From the NCBI RefSeq assembly GCF_010994755.1, contig NZ_WHSB02000012.1, positions 62,001-126,000 on the forward strand: a stretch of DNA of 64,000 nt, in the 5' to 3' direction. This DNA comes from Shinella lacus (lineage in GTDB: Bacteria > Pseudomonadota > Alphaproteobacteria > Rhizobiales > Rhizobiaceae). The position numbers and the translations under genes were made by a program. Positions 48,500-57,303 of this stretch are shown piece after piece; within the stretch, counting starts at the first letter, position 1, and each line of letters begins with the position of its first letter. The notes under the pieces are model-generated. The model ran no database searches, had not been told where the DNA came from, and saw only the letters and a list, made by a program, of their open reading frames with translations.

Positions 48500-48530
48500 A
48501 ATGTGGGGCTTCCAACGATGGGAGGGTCAA
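48500..48530 (-). promoter_or_regulatory. CueR-type promoter of copZ
   Basis: On the minus strand TTGACC, a 19-bp spacer with CTCCCATCGTTGGAAG, then CACATT. It has the same layout and core as the sites at 42344 and 46238. Confidence 0.75.
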
Positions 48531-48621
48531 GAGGCTGGAAAATTTTTGCGCGTTACTCCGTCGCGCCCGTTCGTGGAATAGCCTACTTCACAGCGAACGC
48601 ACTCTGTGACAGAATCTGCAT

Positions 48622-48990
48622 ATGGTTGTCATCGCTGCGCTCCGGCGCGTATTTCTGCTGTTCGCTGTATTGGGGCTTCTCTTCGCCCCAGCCACCATCG
48701 GCATGGCAATGGCCGCGATGACTCCCGGTGCTAGCGCGCAGATAGCAATGGAGATGGATGGCGACGCAGCCATGCCGTGCTGTCCAGACGAGCAACCGAT
48801 CAAAAAGATTGATTGCGGCAAACCATGCCTGCTCGCTTTGATCTGCTCGACCAGCCTCGTCGGGAATTTCGGCTCCAATGCTGATTGGAAGGTTCTCGTC
48901 ACCATGCGGAACCTGACGTTCTCGCTCCCCAGCGATACCGACCTTCTATCAACTATCGCTGAACCACCCGCTCGCCCGCCAAAGGCGTAA
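48622..48990 (+). CDS. Small exported Cys-rich protein (family member 4)
   Basis: 122 residues: signal segment (VFLLFAVLGLLFAPATIGMA), Met-rich stretch (MAMAAMTPGASAQIAMEMDG), cysteines (PCCPDEQ, IDCGKPCLLALIC) and a proline tail (EPPARPPKA). It lies 93 bp ahead of the fixH-cusBA genes on the same strand, the place CzcI takes before czcCBA in Cupriavidus. Confidence 0.7.
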   Translation: MVVIAALRRVFLLFAVLGLLFAPATIGMAMAAMTPGASAQIAMEMDGDAAMPCCPDEQPIKKIDCGKPCLLALICSTSLVGNFGSNADWKVLVTMRNLTFSLPSDTDLLSTIAEPPARPPKA

Positions 48991-49083
48991 TCTCACAGGC
49001 TTCTCCGTATGAGGCAGGTTCTTGCGATCTGCCTGAATGTGAACGCATGAGCGACGCTTGCTGCGTGCTCCGGTGAGATATCA

Positions 49084-49485
49084 ATGAAAACCATCCCACA
49101 CACTATGCGGCTGCTGACAGCTGTTCTTTTCGTCTCGCTTCTTCCTCACACCGTCTCGGCTGGGTCGGCGGACTATGAGTTCCATCTGGCTGAGACGTCA
49201 GTGGCCCAGGGTCCTGAGGCGGTGCTAACCGTTCTCCTCAAAGATAAACGGACCGGCAAACCCGTGTCCGATGCCGTCATTTTCGCCACCCGCCTCGACA
49301 TGGCCCCTGAGGGGATGGAGGCCATGACCACTACATTGGACCCGCTGCCCTCCAAAGAACCTGGCGTCTATCGCTTCAAGGCCAACCTCTCCATGGAAGG
49401 AGGGTGGCGATTTAGACTGGCCCTAAAGGTCCAAGGTGAGCCAGAGACGGTGCAAGGCGAGCTGGTTCTGCAGGCGAAGCCATGA
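49084..49485 (+). CDS. FixH/YtkA-like exported protein
   Basis: 133 residues with a signal peptide ending PHTVSA and an immunoglobulin-like FixH/YtkA fold (DKRTGKPVSDAVIFATRLDM, GGWRFRLALKVQGE). Such proteins often precede CusB adaptors in alphaproteobacteria and may help metal loading; the role is not proven. The stop overlaps the cusB start (ATGA). Confidence 0.8.
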   Translation: MKTIPHTMRLLTAVLFVSLLPHTVSAGSADYEFHLAETSVAQGPEAVLTVLLKDKRTGKPVSDAVIFATRLDMAPEGMEAMTTTLDPLPSKEPGVYRFKANLSMEGGWRFRLALKVQGEPETVQGELVLQAKP

Positions 49486-50888
49486 GACTCGGCAGATTCC
49501 TTTTCGCCTCGACGGTGTTGATCGCCGTCGGGGCCGGGACCTATGCGGCCGGCATAAACGGCATTGGGCGAGAGCACGTCGAACGTTTTGTTTCGGCAAG
49601 CGCAGGGTCGCCGCCTGTAAAGAGGCAGGCAACGGGCAAAGTGATCTATTTCCGGCACCCAGATGGGGTGCCGGAATATTCCGCCGGTCCGAAGCAAACA
49701 TCAGATGGCCGGTCGTTCCTTGAGGTTCGTCAAAGCGAGGACGTGAATTACGACGACCTCGGAGGGTTCAATGACAAGGCAACCGCCGCCGTGAACAGCA
49801 TCCGCAAGGTGCTGTACTACCGGAACCCAATGGGCCTGCCGGACACCTCGAAGGTGCCCAAGAAAGATTCCATGGGGATGGATTACATCCCGGTGTTTGA
49901 GGGCGAGGCCGTTGACGGTGGAATCGTCAAGGTTTCGCCTGGCAAACTGCAACGGACGGGCGTCAGGTCGGTGGAGGCGAAGCTCAAGCCGATCTCGCGC
50001 ACGATCCGGGTGCCAGGTACCGTCACGCTCGACGAGCGCCGTGTCAGCGTGGTGACCATGCGAACCGACGCCTTCATCGAGGCTGTGTCCGACGTCACCA
50101 CGGGCGACAAGGTGCAAATGGGCGAACCGCTATTTCAGTTCTATTCGAAGGACATCGCCGCAGCCGGAGCCGAGCTTGTGTTCGGGCAGGATACGGCGAA
50201 CAAAGGCGGCGCACTGAAGCTTAGAAACTACGGGCTCTCCACCAACGTCATCGACGCCATGCGCCAGAGCCGGAAAGTGCCCGACAGGATCACGTTCGAA
50301 ACCCCGGTGTCGGGCGTGATCCTCGAACGGCTGGCCACGCCGGGCATGATGGCAAGCGCCGGGCAGCCGTTGTTCCGCATCGCCGATACGTCCGGAATCT
50401 GGGTCGTCGCCGACGTGCCCGAAAGCCAGCTCGACGCGGTACGCGAAGGAGCAAAGGCAATTGTCTCTGTTCGCAGCCTGCCCGGCAAGCAGTTCGTCGG
50501 CGAAGTCTCGCTCGTCTATCCCGAACTCCGCAGCGAAACCCGCACGGCCAAGGTCCGCGTCGAGCTCGCTAACCCGGACGGCGTGCTGCTGGCGAATATG
50601 CTGGCGGAAGTCGAAATCGAGAGCGGATCGCCGACCCCGGTTGTGAGCGTGCCGGAAACCGCCGTCATAGACACCGGCGACCGGCAGATCGTGTTCGTCG
50701 ATCTCGGTGACGGTCGCTTCGAGCCGCGCGAGGTTAAACCGGGACTGCGCGGGAACACGGAAATCGCGATCACGGACGGGATCAAGGTCGGCGAGCGTGT
50801 CGTCGTCGCGGCCAACTTCCTGCTCGACGCCGAAAGCAACCTGACCTCCGCCCTCAACGCCATGACGGCTGGGGAGGTAAAACCATGA
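49482..50888 (+). CDS. cusB: CusB-like periplasmic adaptor of an RND metal exporter
   Basis: 468-residue membrane fusion protein with an N-terminal membrane helix. Residues 109-139 are a heavy-metal-binding domain (YYRNPMGLPDTSKVPKKDSM...). Residues 53-83 look like a degenerate copy of it (YFRHPDGVPEYSAGPKQTSD...). Then come the barrel-sandwich and beta-barrel parts. It links CusA to an outer membrane channel and passes Cu(I)/Ag(I). The stop overlaps the cusA ATG. Confidence 0.92.
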   Translation: MRLGRFLFASTVLIAVGAGTYAAGINGIGREHVERFVSASAGSPPVKRQATGKVIYFRHPDGVPEYSAGPKQTSDGRSFLEVRQSEDVNYDDLGGFNDKATAAVNSIRKVLYYRNPMGLPDTSKVPKKDSMGMDYIPVFEGEAVDGGIVKVSPGKLQRTGVRSVEAKLKPISRTIRVPGTVTLDERRVSVVTMRTDAFIEAVSDVTTGDKVQMGEPLFQFYSKDIAAAGAELVFGQDTANKGGALKLRNYGLSTNVIDAMRQSRKVPDRITFETPVSGVILERLATPGMMASAGQPLFRIADTSGIWVVADVPESQLDAVREGAKAIVSVRSLPGKQFVGEVSLVYPELRSETRTAKVRVELANPDGVLLANMLAEVEIESGSPTPVVSVPETAVIDTGDRQIVFVDLGDGRFEPREVKPGLRGNTEIAITDGIKVGERVVVAANFLLDAESNLTSALNAMTAGEVKP

Positions 50889-53800
50889 TCGCCAACCTCA
50901 TCGCGTGGTCGGCCCGCAACCTGCTTCTTGTCATCGTCGGCGCGGCGCTCGCCGTCGCCGGGGGTCTCTATTCGCTGCGCTCCCTGCCGCTTGACGCAAT
51001 CCCCGACCTCTCGGATGTCCAGGTGATCGTTTTCACGGACTATCCAGGTCAGGCGCCGCAGGTGGTCGAGGACCAGGTCACCTATCCCCTGACGACCTCG
51101 ATGCTGACAGTGCCGAAGTCAAAGGTCGTGCGCGGCTTCTCGTTCTTCGGTGTCTCGTTCGTCTATGTGATCTTCGAAGACGGGACCGATCCCTACTGGG
51201 CGCGCAGCCGGGTGCTCGAATATCTGAACGCCGCGGCAAGCCGGTTGCCGGAGGGCGTCACGCCGACCCTCGGGCCGGATGCCACGGGCGTCGGCTGGGT
51301 TTACCAGTATGCGGTCGTCGCCAAGGAGCTGTCGCTCGCGGAGCTGCGATCGCTTCAGGATTGGGCGGTGCGCTTCGCCGTCTCAAAGACGGAGGGTGTT
51401 GCCGAGGTGGCGAGTGTCGGCGGCTTCGTGAAGCAGTATTCAATCGTGGTCGATCCCATCAGGCTCAAGGCGCAGGGCGTGTCGCTCGAAGACATCGCCA
51501 ATGCCGTGCGTTCGAGCAACCGCGACGTCGGTGGGCGAACCGTCGAGCTGTCGGAGTTCGAGTTCATGGTCCGCGGCCGGGGCTATCTCAAAGGCGTCGA
51601 GGATATCGAGAGCATCGGTCTCAGGAGCCAGGACGGCATTCCGCTGCGTCTGTCTGATGTCGCCAGGGTCGAAATCGTTGGCGACGAGCGCCGCGGCATT
51701 GCCGAGCTGAACGGCGAGGGCGAGGTGGCGAGCGGCATCGTGCTCCAGCGTTTCGGCGAAAACGCTCTGACCGTCATCGACAATGCCAAGAAGAATCTGG
51801 AGATCGTCGAAAGGAGCCTGCCCGGCGGCGCGGAGATCGTGCCGGTCTACGATCGCTCGCGGCTCATCGAGGCGGCGATAGAGACCTTGAAGTCGACGCT
51901 GGTCGAGGAGTCGATCGTCGTCGCGCTGGTGACCGTCGTCTTCCTGCTGCATGTCCGCAGCGCGCTGGTGGCGATTATCATGCTGCCCGTCGGCATCCTG
52001 ATGGCCTTCATCGCCATGCGCTTGCTCGGCCTCGGCTCCAACATCATGAGCCTTGGCGGCATCGCCATCGCCATCGGCGCGATGATCGACGCGGCCATCG
52101 TCATGATCGAGAACGCCCACAAGCACCTTGAACGCGCGCCGCCCGACAAGCCGCGAACCGAGGTGCTGGTCGAAGCGGCATCCGAGGTCGGCCCGCCATT
52201 GTTCTTCAGCCTGCTGATTATCACCGTGTCGTTCCTGCCGATCTTCACGCTCGAATCCCAGGAGGGCCGGCTGTTCGGACCGCTCGCCTTCACCAAGACC
52301 TTCGCGATGGCCGCCGCGGCGCTCCTTTCGGTGACCTTGGTGCCGGCGCTGATGGTGATCTTCGTGCGCGGCCGCATCGTGCCGGAACACCGCAATCCGG
52401 TGAACCGCTTCCTGATCTGGTCTTACCGTCCGATCATCTCCGGCGTGCTCAAGGCCAAGACACTGACGATCGTGCTGGCGGTGGGTATTCTTGCCGCCAC
52501 GGCCTGGCCCGCCCGGCAGATCGGCAGCGAGTTCATGCCGTCCCTGAACGAAGGCACGCTTATGTACATGCCAACGACCTTGCCCGGCCTCTCCGTCACC
52601 AAGGCGGCGGAGCTTCTGCAGATGCAGGACCGCATCATCAAGTCGTTCCCGGAAGTCGACACCGTGTTCGGCAAGGCCGGCCGTGCTTTGACCGCGACCG
52701 ATCCCGCGCCGACGGAAATGTTCGAGACGATCATCACGCTGAAGCCCCAGGACCAATGGCGGCCCGGCGTCACTGTCGATAGCCTCAAGCAGGAGATGGA
52801 TGCGGCGCTCCAGTTCCCCGGCGTCTCCAATGCCTGGACCATGCCGATCCGGGCGCGCATCGATATGCTCTCGACGGGCATCCGCACGCCTATCGGAGTA
52901 AAAGTGTTTGGAACCGATCTCAAGGAGATGGAACGCATCGCGCGCGACATCGAGACAACCCTCAAAACCGTGCCGGGTACGTCGTCGGCCTATGCCGAGC
53001 GTGTCATCGGCGGCTATTATCTCGACATCGTTCCCGACCGCGATGCTCTCGCCAGATATGGCCTGAGTGTCGGCGCCGTGCAGGACGTCATCGCCATGGC
53101 GCTCGGCTCGGAAAGCATCACCTCCACGGTCGAGGGCCGGGAGCGGTACAGCGTGGCAGTGCGCTATCCTCGCGCCTATCGCAGCAATCCGAAATCGATC
53201 GCCGAAGATGTGCAGGTCTCCCTGCCGGGTGGAGGCACGGTCCCGCTCGGCGAGGTCGCCAAGGTCGAGCTTACCCGTGGTGCGACATCGATCCGCACCG
53301 AGAACGGACAGCTTGCGGTCTATGTCTTCGTCGATATCGCCGGGCGCGATCTTGGCGGTTACGTCGCCGATGCGCAAAAGGCGGTCGCCGAGCGCGTGTC
53401 GATGCCGCCGGGTTATTCCGTCGCTTGGAGCGGCCAGTTTGAATATCTCGAACGGGCCAAGGCGCGGCTCGCCATCGTGGTGCCGCTGACCCTCGCGCTG
53501 ATCTTCCTGCTGCTCTACCTCAATTTTGGTCGGCTGACGGAGACGATGATCGTCATGCTGTCCTTGCCCTTCGCCCTGGTCGGCGGCATCTGGCTGATGT
53601 GGTGGCTCGGCTTCAATGCGTCCGTCGCCGTCGCTGTCGGCTTCATAGCGCTCGCCGGCGTCGCCGCGGAGACGGGTGTGATCATGCTGATCTATCTCGA
53701 TCAGGCGCTCCGCGAGCAGAAGGAGACCTGCGAGCATGAAGGCCGCCGTTTCGGCCGTGCCGACCTCAACCGCGCGATCATGGTCGGCGCGGTCGAGCGC

Positions 53801-54058
53801 GTGCGGCCGAAGATGATGACGGTCGTCGCCATCATGGCGGGTCTCGTTCCGATCCTCTGGAGCACGGGCACAGGATCGGAGATCATGCAGAGGATTGCCG
53901 TGCCGATGATCGGCGGCATGGTCTCGTCGACCCTGCTCACCCTGATCGTCATTCCCGCCGTCTACGGCCTCGTAAAGGGGTTTGGACTCGGGACGACAGA
54001 AGAACATCAACCTGCCGCGTCGGAGACCGTTCCCGCGCCGGCTTTTGAAGGAGCATGA
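50885..54058 (+). CDS. cusA: CusA-like heavy-metal RND efflux pump
   Basis: 1057-residue HME-RND transporter. It has twelve membrane segments, the typical N-terminus LPLDAIPDLSDVQVIV, the proton-relay segment GGIAIAIGAMIDAAIVMIEN and Met-rich periplasmic parts (LLQMQDRII, TEMFETIITL, NAWTMPIRARIDMLSTG) that would supply the metal-binding methionines. No TolC-type gene follows; the nearest is at 30004. The gene shows high and even GC compared with its neighbours. Confidence 0.94.
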   Translation: MIANLIAWSARNLLLVIVGAALAVAGGLYSLRSLPLDAIPDLSDVQVIVFTDYPGQAPQVVEDQVTYPLTTSMLTVPKSKVVRGFSFFGVSFVYVIFEDGTDPYWARSRVLEYLNAAASRLPEGVTPTLGPDATGVGWVYQYAVVAKELSLAELRSLQDWAVRFAVSKTEGVAEVASVGGFVKQYSIVVDPIRLKAQGVSLEDIANAVRSSNRDVGGRTVELSEFEFMVRGRGYLKGVEDIESIGLRSQDGIPLRLSDVARVEIVGDERRGIAELNGEGEVASGIVLQRFGENALTVIDNAKKNLEIVERSLPGGAEIVPVYDRSRLIEAAIETLKSTLVEESIVVALVTVVFLLHVRSALVAIIMLPVGILMAFIAMRLLGLGSNIMSLGGIAIAIGAMIDAAIVMIENAHKHLERAPPDKPRTEVLVEAASEVGPPLFFSLLIITVSFLPIFTLESQEGRLFGPLAFTKTFAMAAAALLSVTLVPALMVIFVRGRIVPEHRNPVNRFLIWSYRPIISGVLKAKTLTIVLAVGILAATAWPARQIGSEFMPSLNEGTLMYMPTTLPGLSVTKAAELLQMQDRIIKSFPEVDTVFGKAGRALTATDPAPTEMFETIITLKPQDQWRPGVTVDSLKQEMDAALQFPGVSNAWTMPIRARIDMLSTGIRTPIGVKVFGTDLKEMERIARDIETTLKTVPGTSSAYAERVIGGYYLDIVPDRDALARYGLSVGAVQDVIAMALGSESITSTVEGRERYSVAVRYPRAYRSNPKSIAEDVQVSLPGGGTVPLGEVAKVELTRGATSIRTENGQLAVYVFVDIAGRDLGGYVADAQKAVAERVSMPPGYSVAWSGQFEYLERAKARLAIVVPLTLALIFLLLYLNFGRLTETMIVMLSLPFALVGGIWLMWWLGFNASVAVAVGFIALAGVAAETGVIMLIYLDQALREQKETCEHEGRRFGRADLNRAIMVGAVERVRPKMMTVVAIMAGLVPILWSTGTGSEIMQRIAVPMIGGMVSSTLLTLIVIPAVYGLVKGFGLGTTEEHQPAASETVPAPAFEGA

Positions 54059-54516
54059 CCATGAAGAGAAGAGAATTCATCGTGGCCCTGGCTGCCACCG
54101 CCACATTCCCCGTCACTACTGCATTCGCGGCGACGAATGCCGATATCTTGACGGTCCATAAAGACCCCAATTGCGGCTGCTGCTCCTTGTGGGCGGACGC
54201 CTACGAGAAAGCGGGATATCGGGTAGAGATTGTCGAGGAAGGCGATCTGCTTGCCATCAAGCAAAAGCTCGGCGTGCCATTGGATATGCAGGGCTGCCAC
54301 ACGGCAGTCTACCGCGGGCAATTCCTTGAGGGTCACGTTCCTCTCGAAGCGACGCGGATGCTCGAAAGCAGAACGGACCTTGCCGGACTGGTCGTGCCGG
54401 GCATGCCGGCCGGATCGCTCGGCATGGGCGACGATCCTTCTGCCACCTACGACGTGATCGGCGTCGGTAAGGATGGCAGGACGTCGGTCTTCCTGGAGGT
54501 TCGACCAAAGATCTGA
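54055..54516 (+). CDS. DUF411 metal-binding protein
   Basis: 153 residues with a signal peptide (KRREFIVALAATATFPVTTAFA, partly Tat-like). The DUF411 core has HKDPNCGCCSLWADAY and MQGCHTAVY. The CxCC group plus a later Cys-His can bind Cu(I). It overlaps the end of cusA by four bases, so it is made with the exporter and may load or buffer it. Confidence 0.88.
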   Translation: MTMKRREFIVALAATATFPVTTAFAATNADILTVHKDPNCGCCSLWADAYEKAGYRVEIVEEGDLLAIKQKLGVPLDMQGCHTAVYRGQFLEGHVPLEATRMLESRTDLAGLVVPGMPAGSLGMGDDPSATYDVIGVGKDGRTSVFLEVRPKI

Positions 54517-54614
54517 GGTTGCTTCCGCCCCGCGCCGGCGCTTAGCTCTATCTCGCACCGTAATTTAGTGGTATCTGTAATGACGGTCATCGGGACCGTT
54601 TTCAGGAGGCTGAC

Positions 54615-55256
54615 ATGACGCCTTGGGAAATCGACGCGATGGAGATCGCGAACTGCAATTGCAATTTTGGGTGCCCGTGCCAGTTCAATTCCCTTCCGAC
54701 CCACGGCAATTGTGAAGCCGCCGTGGGCTTCATCATCAAGAAGGGGCATTTCGGGGATGTCCGGCTGGACGGCGTGAAGTTTGCACTGACGGCCAAGTGG
54801 CCCGGACCGATCCATCTCGGCAACGGAACCATACAACTCGTCGTCGACACCGCTGTCACGCCGGAGCAGCGGGAGGCCGTGGAGAAGATCGTCACGGGCA
54901 GCGACACCGAGGACATGGCGACCATGTTCTGGGTGTTCAGCAAGATGTCGCCGAACAAGCTCGAAACGCTGACGAAGCGGATCGACGCGCAAGTCGATCC
55001 GGAAGCGCGGACGGGATATGTGCGGGTAGCGGACGTATTCGATCTTGGCGTCGAGCCGATCCGCAATCCGGTGACGGGCGCGGAGCATCGGGCACGCATC
55101 AACCTGCCACACGGCTTCGAATATCGCGTGGCGGAAATGGCCAGCGGCACGACGCAGACATCAGGGGCGATTTCGCTCGAAAAGAACAAGGGGACGCACG
55201 CGCACATCTGCCGGATCTACATGAACGGGCAAGGCGTCATCGACCACGCAGCATAG
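54615..55256 (+). CDS. DUF1326 protein
   Basis: 213 residues, no signal peptide. The N-terminus has a dense Cys group (IANCNCNFGCPCQFNSLP) and further on a conserved THGNC. DUF1326 proteins are widespread but uncharacterised and are usually encoded beside DUF2182 membrane proteins, as here, 1 bp apart. GGAGG precedes the ATG. A metal-handling role is inferred from the cysteines and the neighbourhood. Confidence 0.88.
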   Translation: MTPWEIDAMEIANCNCNFGCPCQFNSLPTHGNCEAAVGFIIKKGHFGDVRLDGVKFALTAKWPGPIHLGNGTIQLVVDTAVTPEQREAVEKIVTGSDTEDMATMFWVFSKMSPNKLETLTKRIDAQVDPEARTGYVRVADVFDLGVEPIRNPVTGAEHRARINLPHGFEYRVAEMASGTTQTSGAISLEKNKGTHAHICRIYMNGQGVIDHAA

Positions 55257-55257
55257 G

Positions 55258-56085
55258 ATGCGCACCGTGGGGCCGTCGACGCTTGATCGCTTCCTTGCCC
55301 GTGATCGTTTGATCGTCATCCTGTCGTTGCTGAGTGCGGTAGCTGTATCCGTTGCCTACATCCTGGCGGGTGGTGGAACGGGAATGTCGTCTCTCGGCAT
55401 GTCGATGGATACAGGTCCTGCCGGCGCGCTCATCGCCGGCACGCCGGACATGGTCAGTCCTGTGGTTTGGACACCCGGCTATGCGGTCGTCATCTTCGTG
55501 ATGTGGTGGCTGATGATGGTCGCCATGATGGTTCCGAGTGCGTCGCCGGTCGTGCTGCTTTACGGTGCGCTCCAGCGGGACCAAGGTGCCTGGCCCGCGC
55601 TTGAATTCCTCCTCGGATACCTCGCGGTATGGGCGGGGTTCGGCGTGGCTGCGACCCTCATCCAGGGGGCTTTGTCGGCGGGCGGGCTTGTTTCCGCCAT
55701 GTACATGAACCTTGCAACGACTTATCTCGCCGCGGCGGTACTGATCGGCGCCGGGCTCTATCAGTTGTCTCCCTTGAAGGCCGTTTGCCTCGATCATTGC
55801 CGAAGTCCGGTCGAGGCGCTCACCCGTCACCGGCGCACCGGGCATGCGGCGGCGTTCCGGATGGGGCTCGTCCATGGCGGCTATTGTCTCGGTTGTTGCT
55901 GGACGTTGATGGCACTGCTGTTTGTCGGCGGCGTCATGAACATTTGGTGGATCGTCGGCATTGCCGTTTATGTCGCCATTGAGAAGCTGGCACCCGGCGG
56001 AAGGCGGGTCGCGAAAGTGACGGCGATCATCCTTATAGTCGGCGGGTTGGTCCTGCTCGCCGGATCGCTTAGCACAGGTGCATAG
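55258..56085 (+). CDS. DUF2182 membrane protein
   Basis: 275 residues with about seven membrane segments. Candidate metal residues are CLDHCRSP and HGGYCLGCCWTLMALLF, with Met-rich stretches (MWWLMMVAMMVPSA) in a membrane helix. The function is unknown. The start lies 1 bp after the DUF1326 stop, so the two are probably one unit, perhaps a metal transporter and its cytosolic partner. Confidence 0.85.
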   Translation: MRTVGPSTLDRFLARDRLIVILSLLSAVAVSVAYILAGGGTGMSSLGMSMDTGPAGALIAGTPDMVSPVVWTPGYAVVIFVMWWLMMVAMMVPSASPVVLLYGALQRDQGAWPALEFLLGYLAVWAGFGVAATLIQGALSAGGLVSAMYMNLATTYLAAAVLIGAGLYQLSPLKAVCLDHCRSPVEALTRHRRTGHAAAFRMGLVHGGYCLGCCWTLMALLFVGGVMNIWWIVGIAVYVAIEKLAPGGRRVAKVTAIILIVGGLVLLAGSLSTGA

Positions 56086-56106
56086 GCTGCGCTCGCAACG
56101 GCTTGA

Positions 56107-57303
56107 TCAAATTTTGACGAGCATCGCCGTTGTGTACATCACGGCGAGACCCACGGTCGCACCGGCGAGGAACTCGCGTCGGAGCAAACCTGCGGAAAGG
56201 CTCGGCGCTCCCCGCGCGGCAAACAGCGAGACCTCGACGATGACCTGGAGGATTGCACCCGCGCCGACGGAAAGCGCAAGCGCCGTCCATTGCGGCGACG
56301 TGGCGAGGCTGCCCACCCAGATGCCTATGACCGCCGGACCTCCGGCGATGAGGGCGAGCGCGGCGAACCGCTTGAGCGTAGGCTGCTCGCGCAGGATCGG
56401 TGCGGCAATGCCGATGCCCTCGGTGATGTTGTGCAGCGTGAACCCCATGACGAGGAACGTCCCAAGTCCCGCAGCGCCGGCTGCGAACGCACCTCCGATG
56501 GCAAGCCCCTCCCCGAAATTGTGAAGTCCGATGCCGACCGCAATCAGGGTGGCAAGCGCCAGGCCACTGGGACTACCCTCGCGGCGCGAGACCGCGGTCA
56601 AGAGCGCAAACGCGCCGAGGGCCGTGAACACCACCATTCCGGTTCCCTGGAACAGCGCGGCGGACTTGCCGGCGAACTCGAAGGCTTCTTCGAACGTATC
56701 GACGAGCAGGAACGCCAGCAGGCCGACGGTCAAAGCCAGCAGGAAGCGCATCGCCCGAGGTCCTGCTCCACGCAGGGCCGGGAAGAACATCAGGCCCGCC
56801 ACGACCGGCAGGATGCCGACGAAGGCGCCGAGCACGGCCTGACGAACCAAGGTGTCCGAACTCTGCTGCGGCGTCGGCACTGCGACGGGTATCTCGTGGT
56901 CGAACGTCGCTCCGGTGTTGGTGACCAGGGTGACCTTGTGGGCTTCCCCGAGTACCCATGGGAACAGAACTTCAACCCATGCCGCGCTTCCCCGAGCTAT
57001 CGTGCCGGGGGGATTGAGCCGGAACTGCCAGTAGGCGGCATCGACCTGCACCTGAGCGATCGTCATCGGCTCCGAGCCGCCGGCGCGAACGAGGAGTCGA
57101 AGGCCATTCTGGTCGAGCACAGTCCGTTCAAAGGCGATGTTCTCGACCGGAGGCGCACCGTTGCGGAAGCTGGCCGTGAGATCGTTCCCCAAAAGCCAGG
57201 CAAAGGCGGCAACGAGGAGTGCGATCGGCAGCAGCGCCCAGAGCAGCGCCGTTCTGCTTGCGGGTGCTTTGCGTTCCGGAATACCAGCCGTTTGCTCGCT
57301 CAT
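56107..57303 (-). CDS. ZIP-family metal transporter
   Basis: 398 residues, long for a ZIP. The first 130 residues are one membrane anchor plus a periplasmic domain; the ZIP core follows with the two metal motifs GLHNFGEGLAIG and TLHNITEGIGIA. The N-terminal periplasmic domain could bind metal or contact the oxidase. Its ATG overlaps the oxidase stop (ATGA). Under likely MntR control, so Mn is the leading substrate candidate. Confidence 0.88.
   Translation of the reverse strand: MSEQTAGIPERKAPASRTALLWALLPIALLVAAFAWLLGNDLTASFRNGAPPVENIAFERTVLDQNGLRLLVRAGGSEPMTIAQVQVDAAYWQFRLNPPGTIARGSAAWVEVLFPWVLGEAHKVTLVTNTGATFDHEIPVAVPTPQQSSDTLVRQAVLGAFVGILPVVAGLMFFPALRGAGPRAMRFLLALTVGLLAFLLVDTFEEAFEFAGKSAALFQGTGMVVFTALGAFALLTAVSRREGSPSGLALATLIAVGIGLHNFGEGLAIGGAFAAGAAGLGTFLVMGFTLHNITEGIGIAAPILREQPTLKRFAALALIAGGPAVIGIWVGSLATSPQWTALALSVGAGAILQVIVEVSLFAARGAPSLSAGLLRREFLAGATVGLAVMYTTAMLVKI

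Noticed and set aside
51440..54010. 856-residue minus-strand open frame opposite cusA
   Set aside because: It has a shadow-frame composition (many Asp, His, Arg, Gly) and no recognisable domain; cusA on the plus strand is clearly coding.
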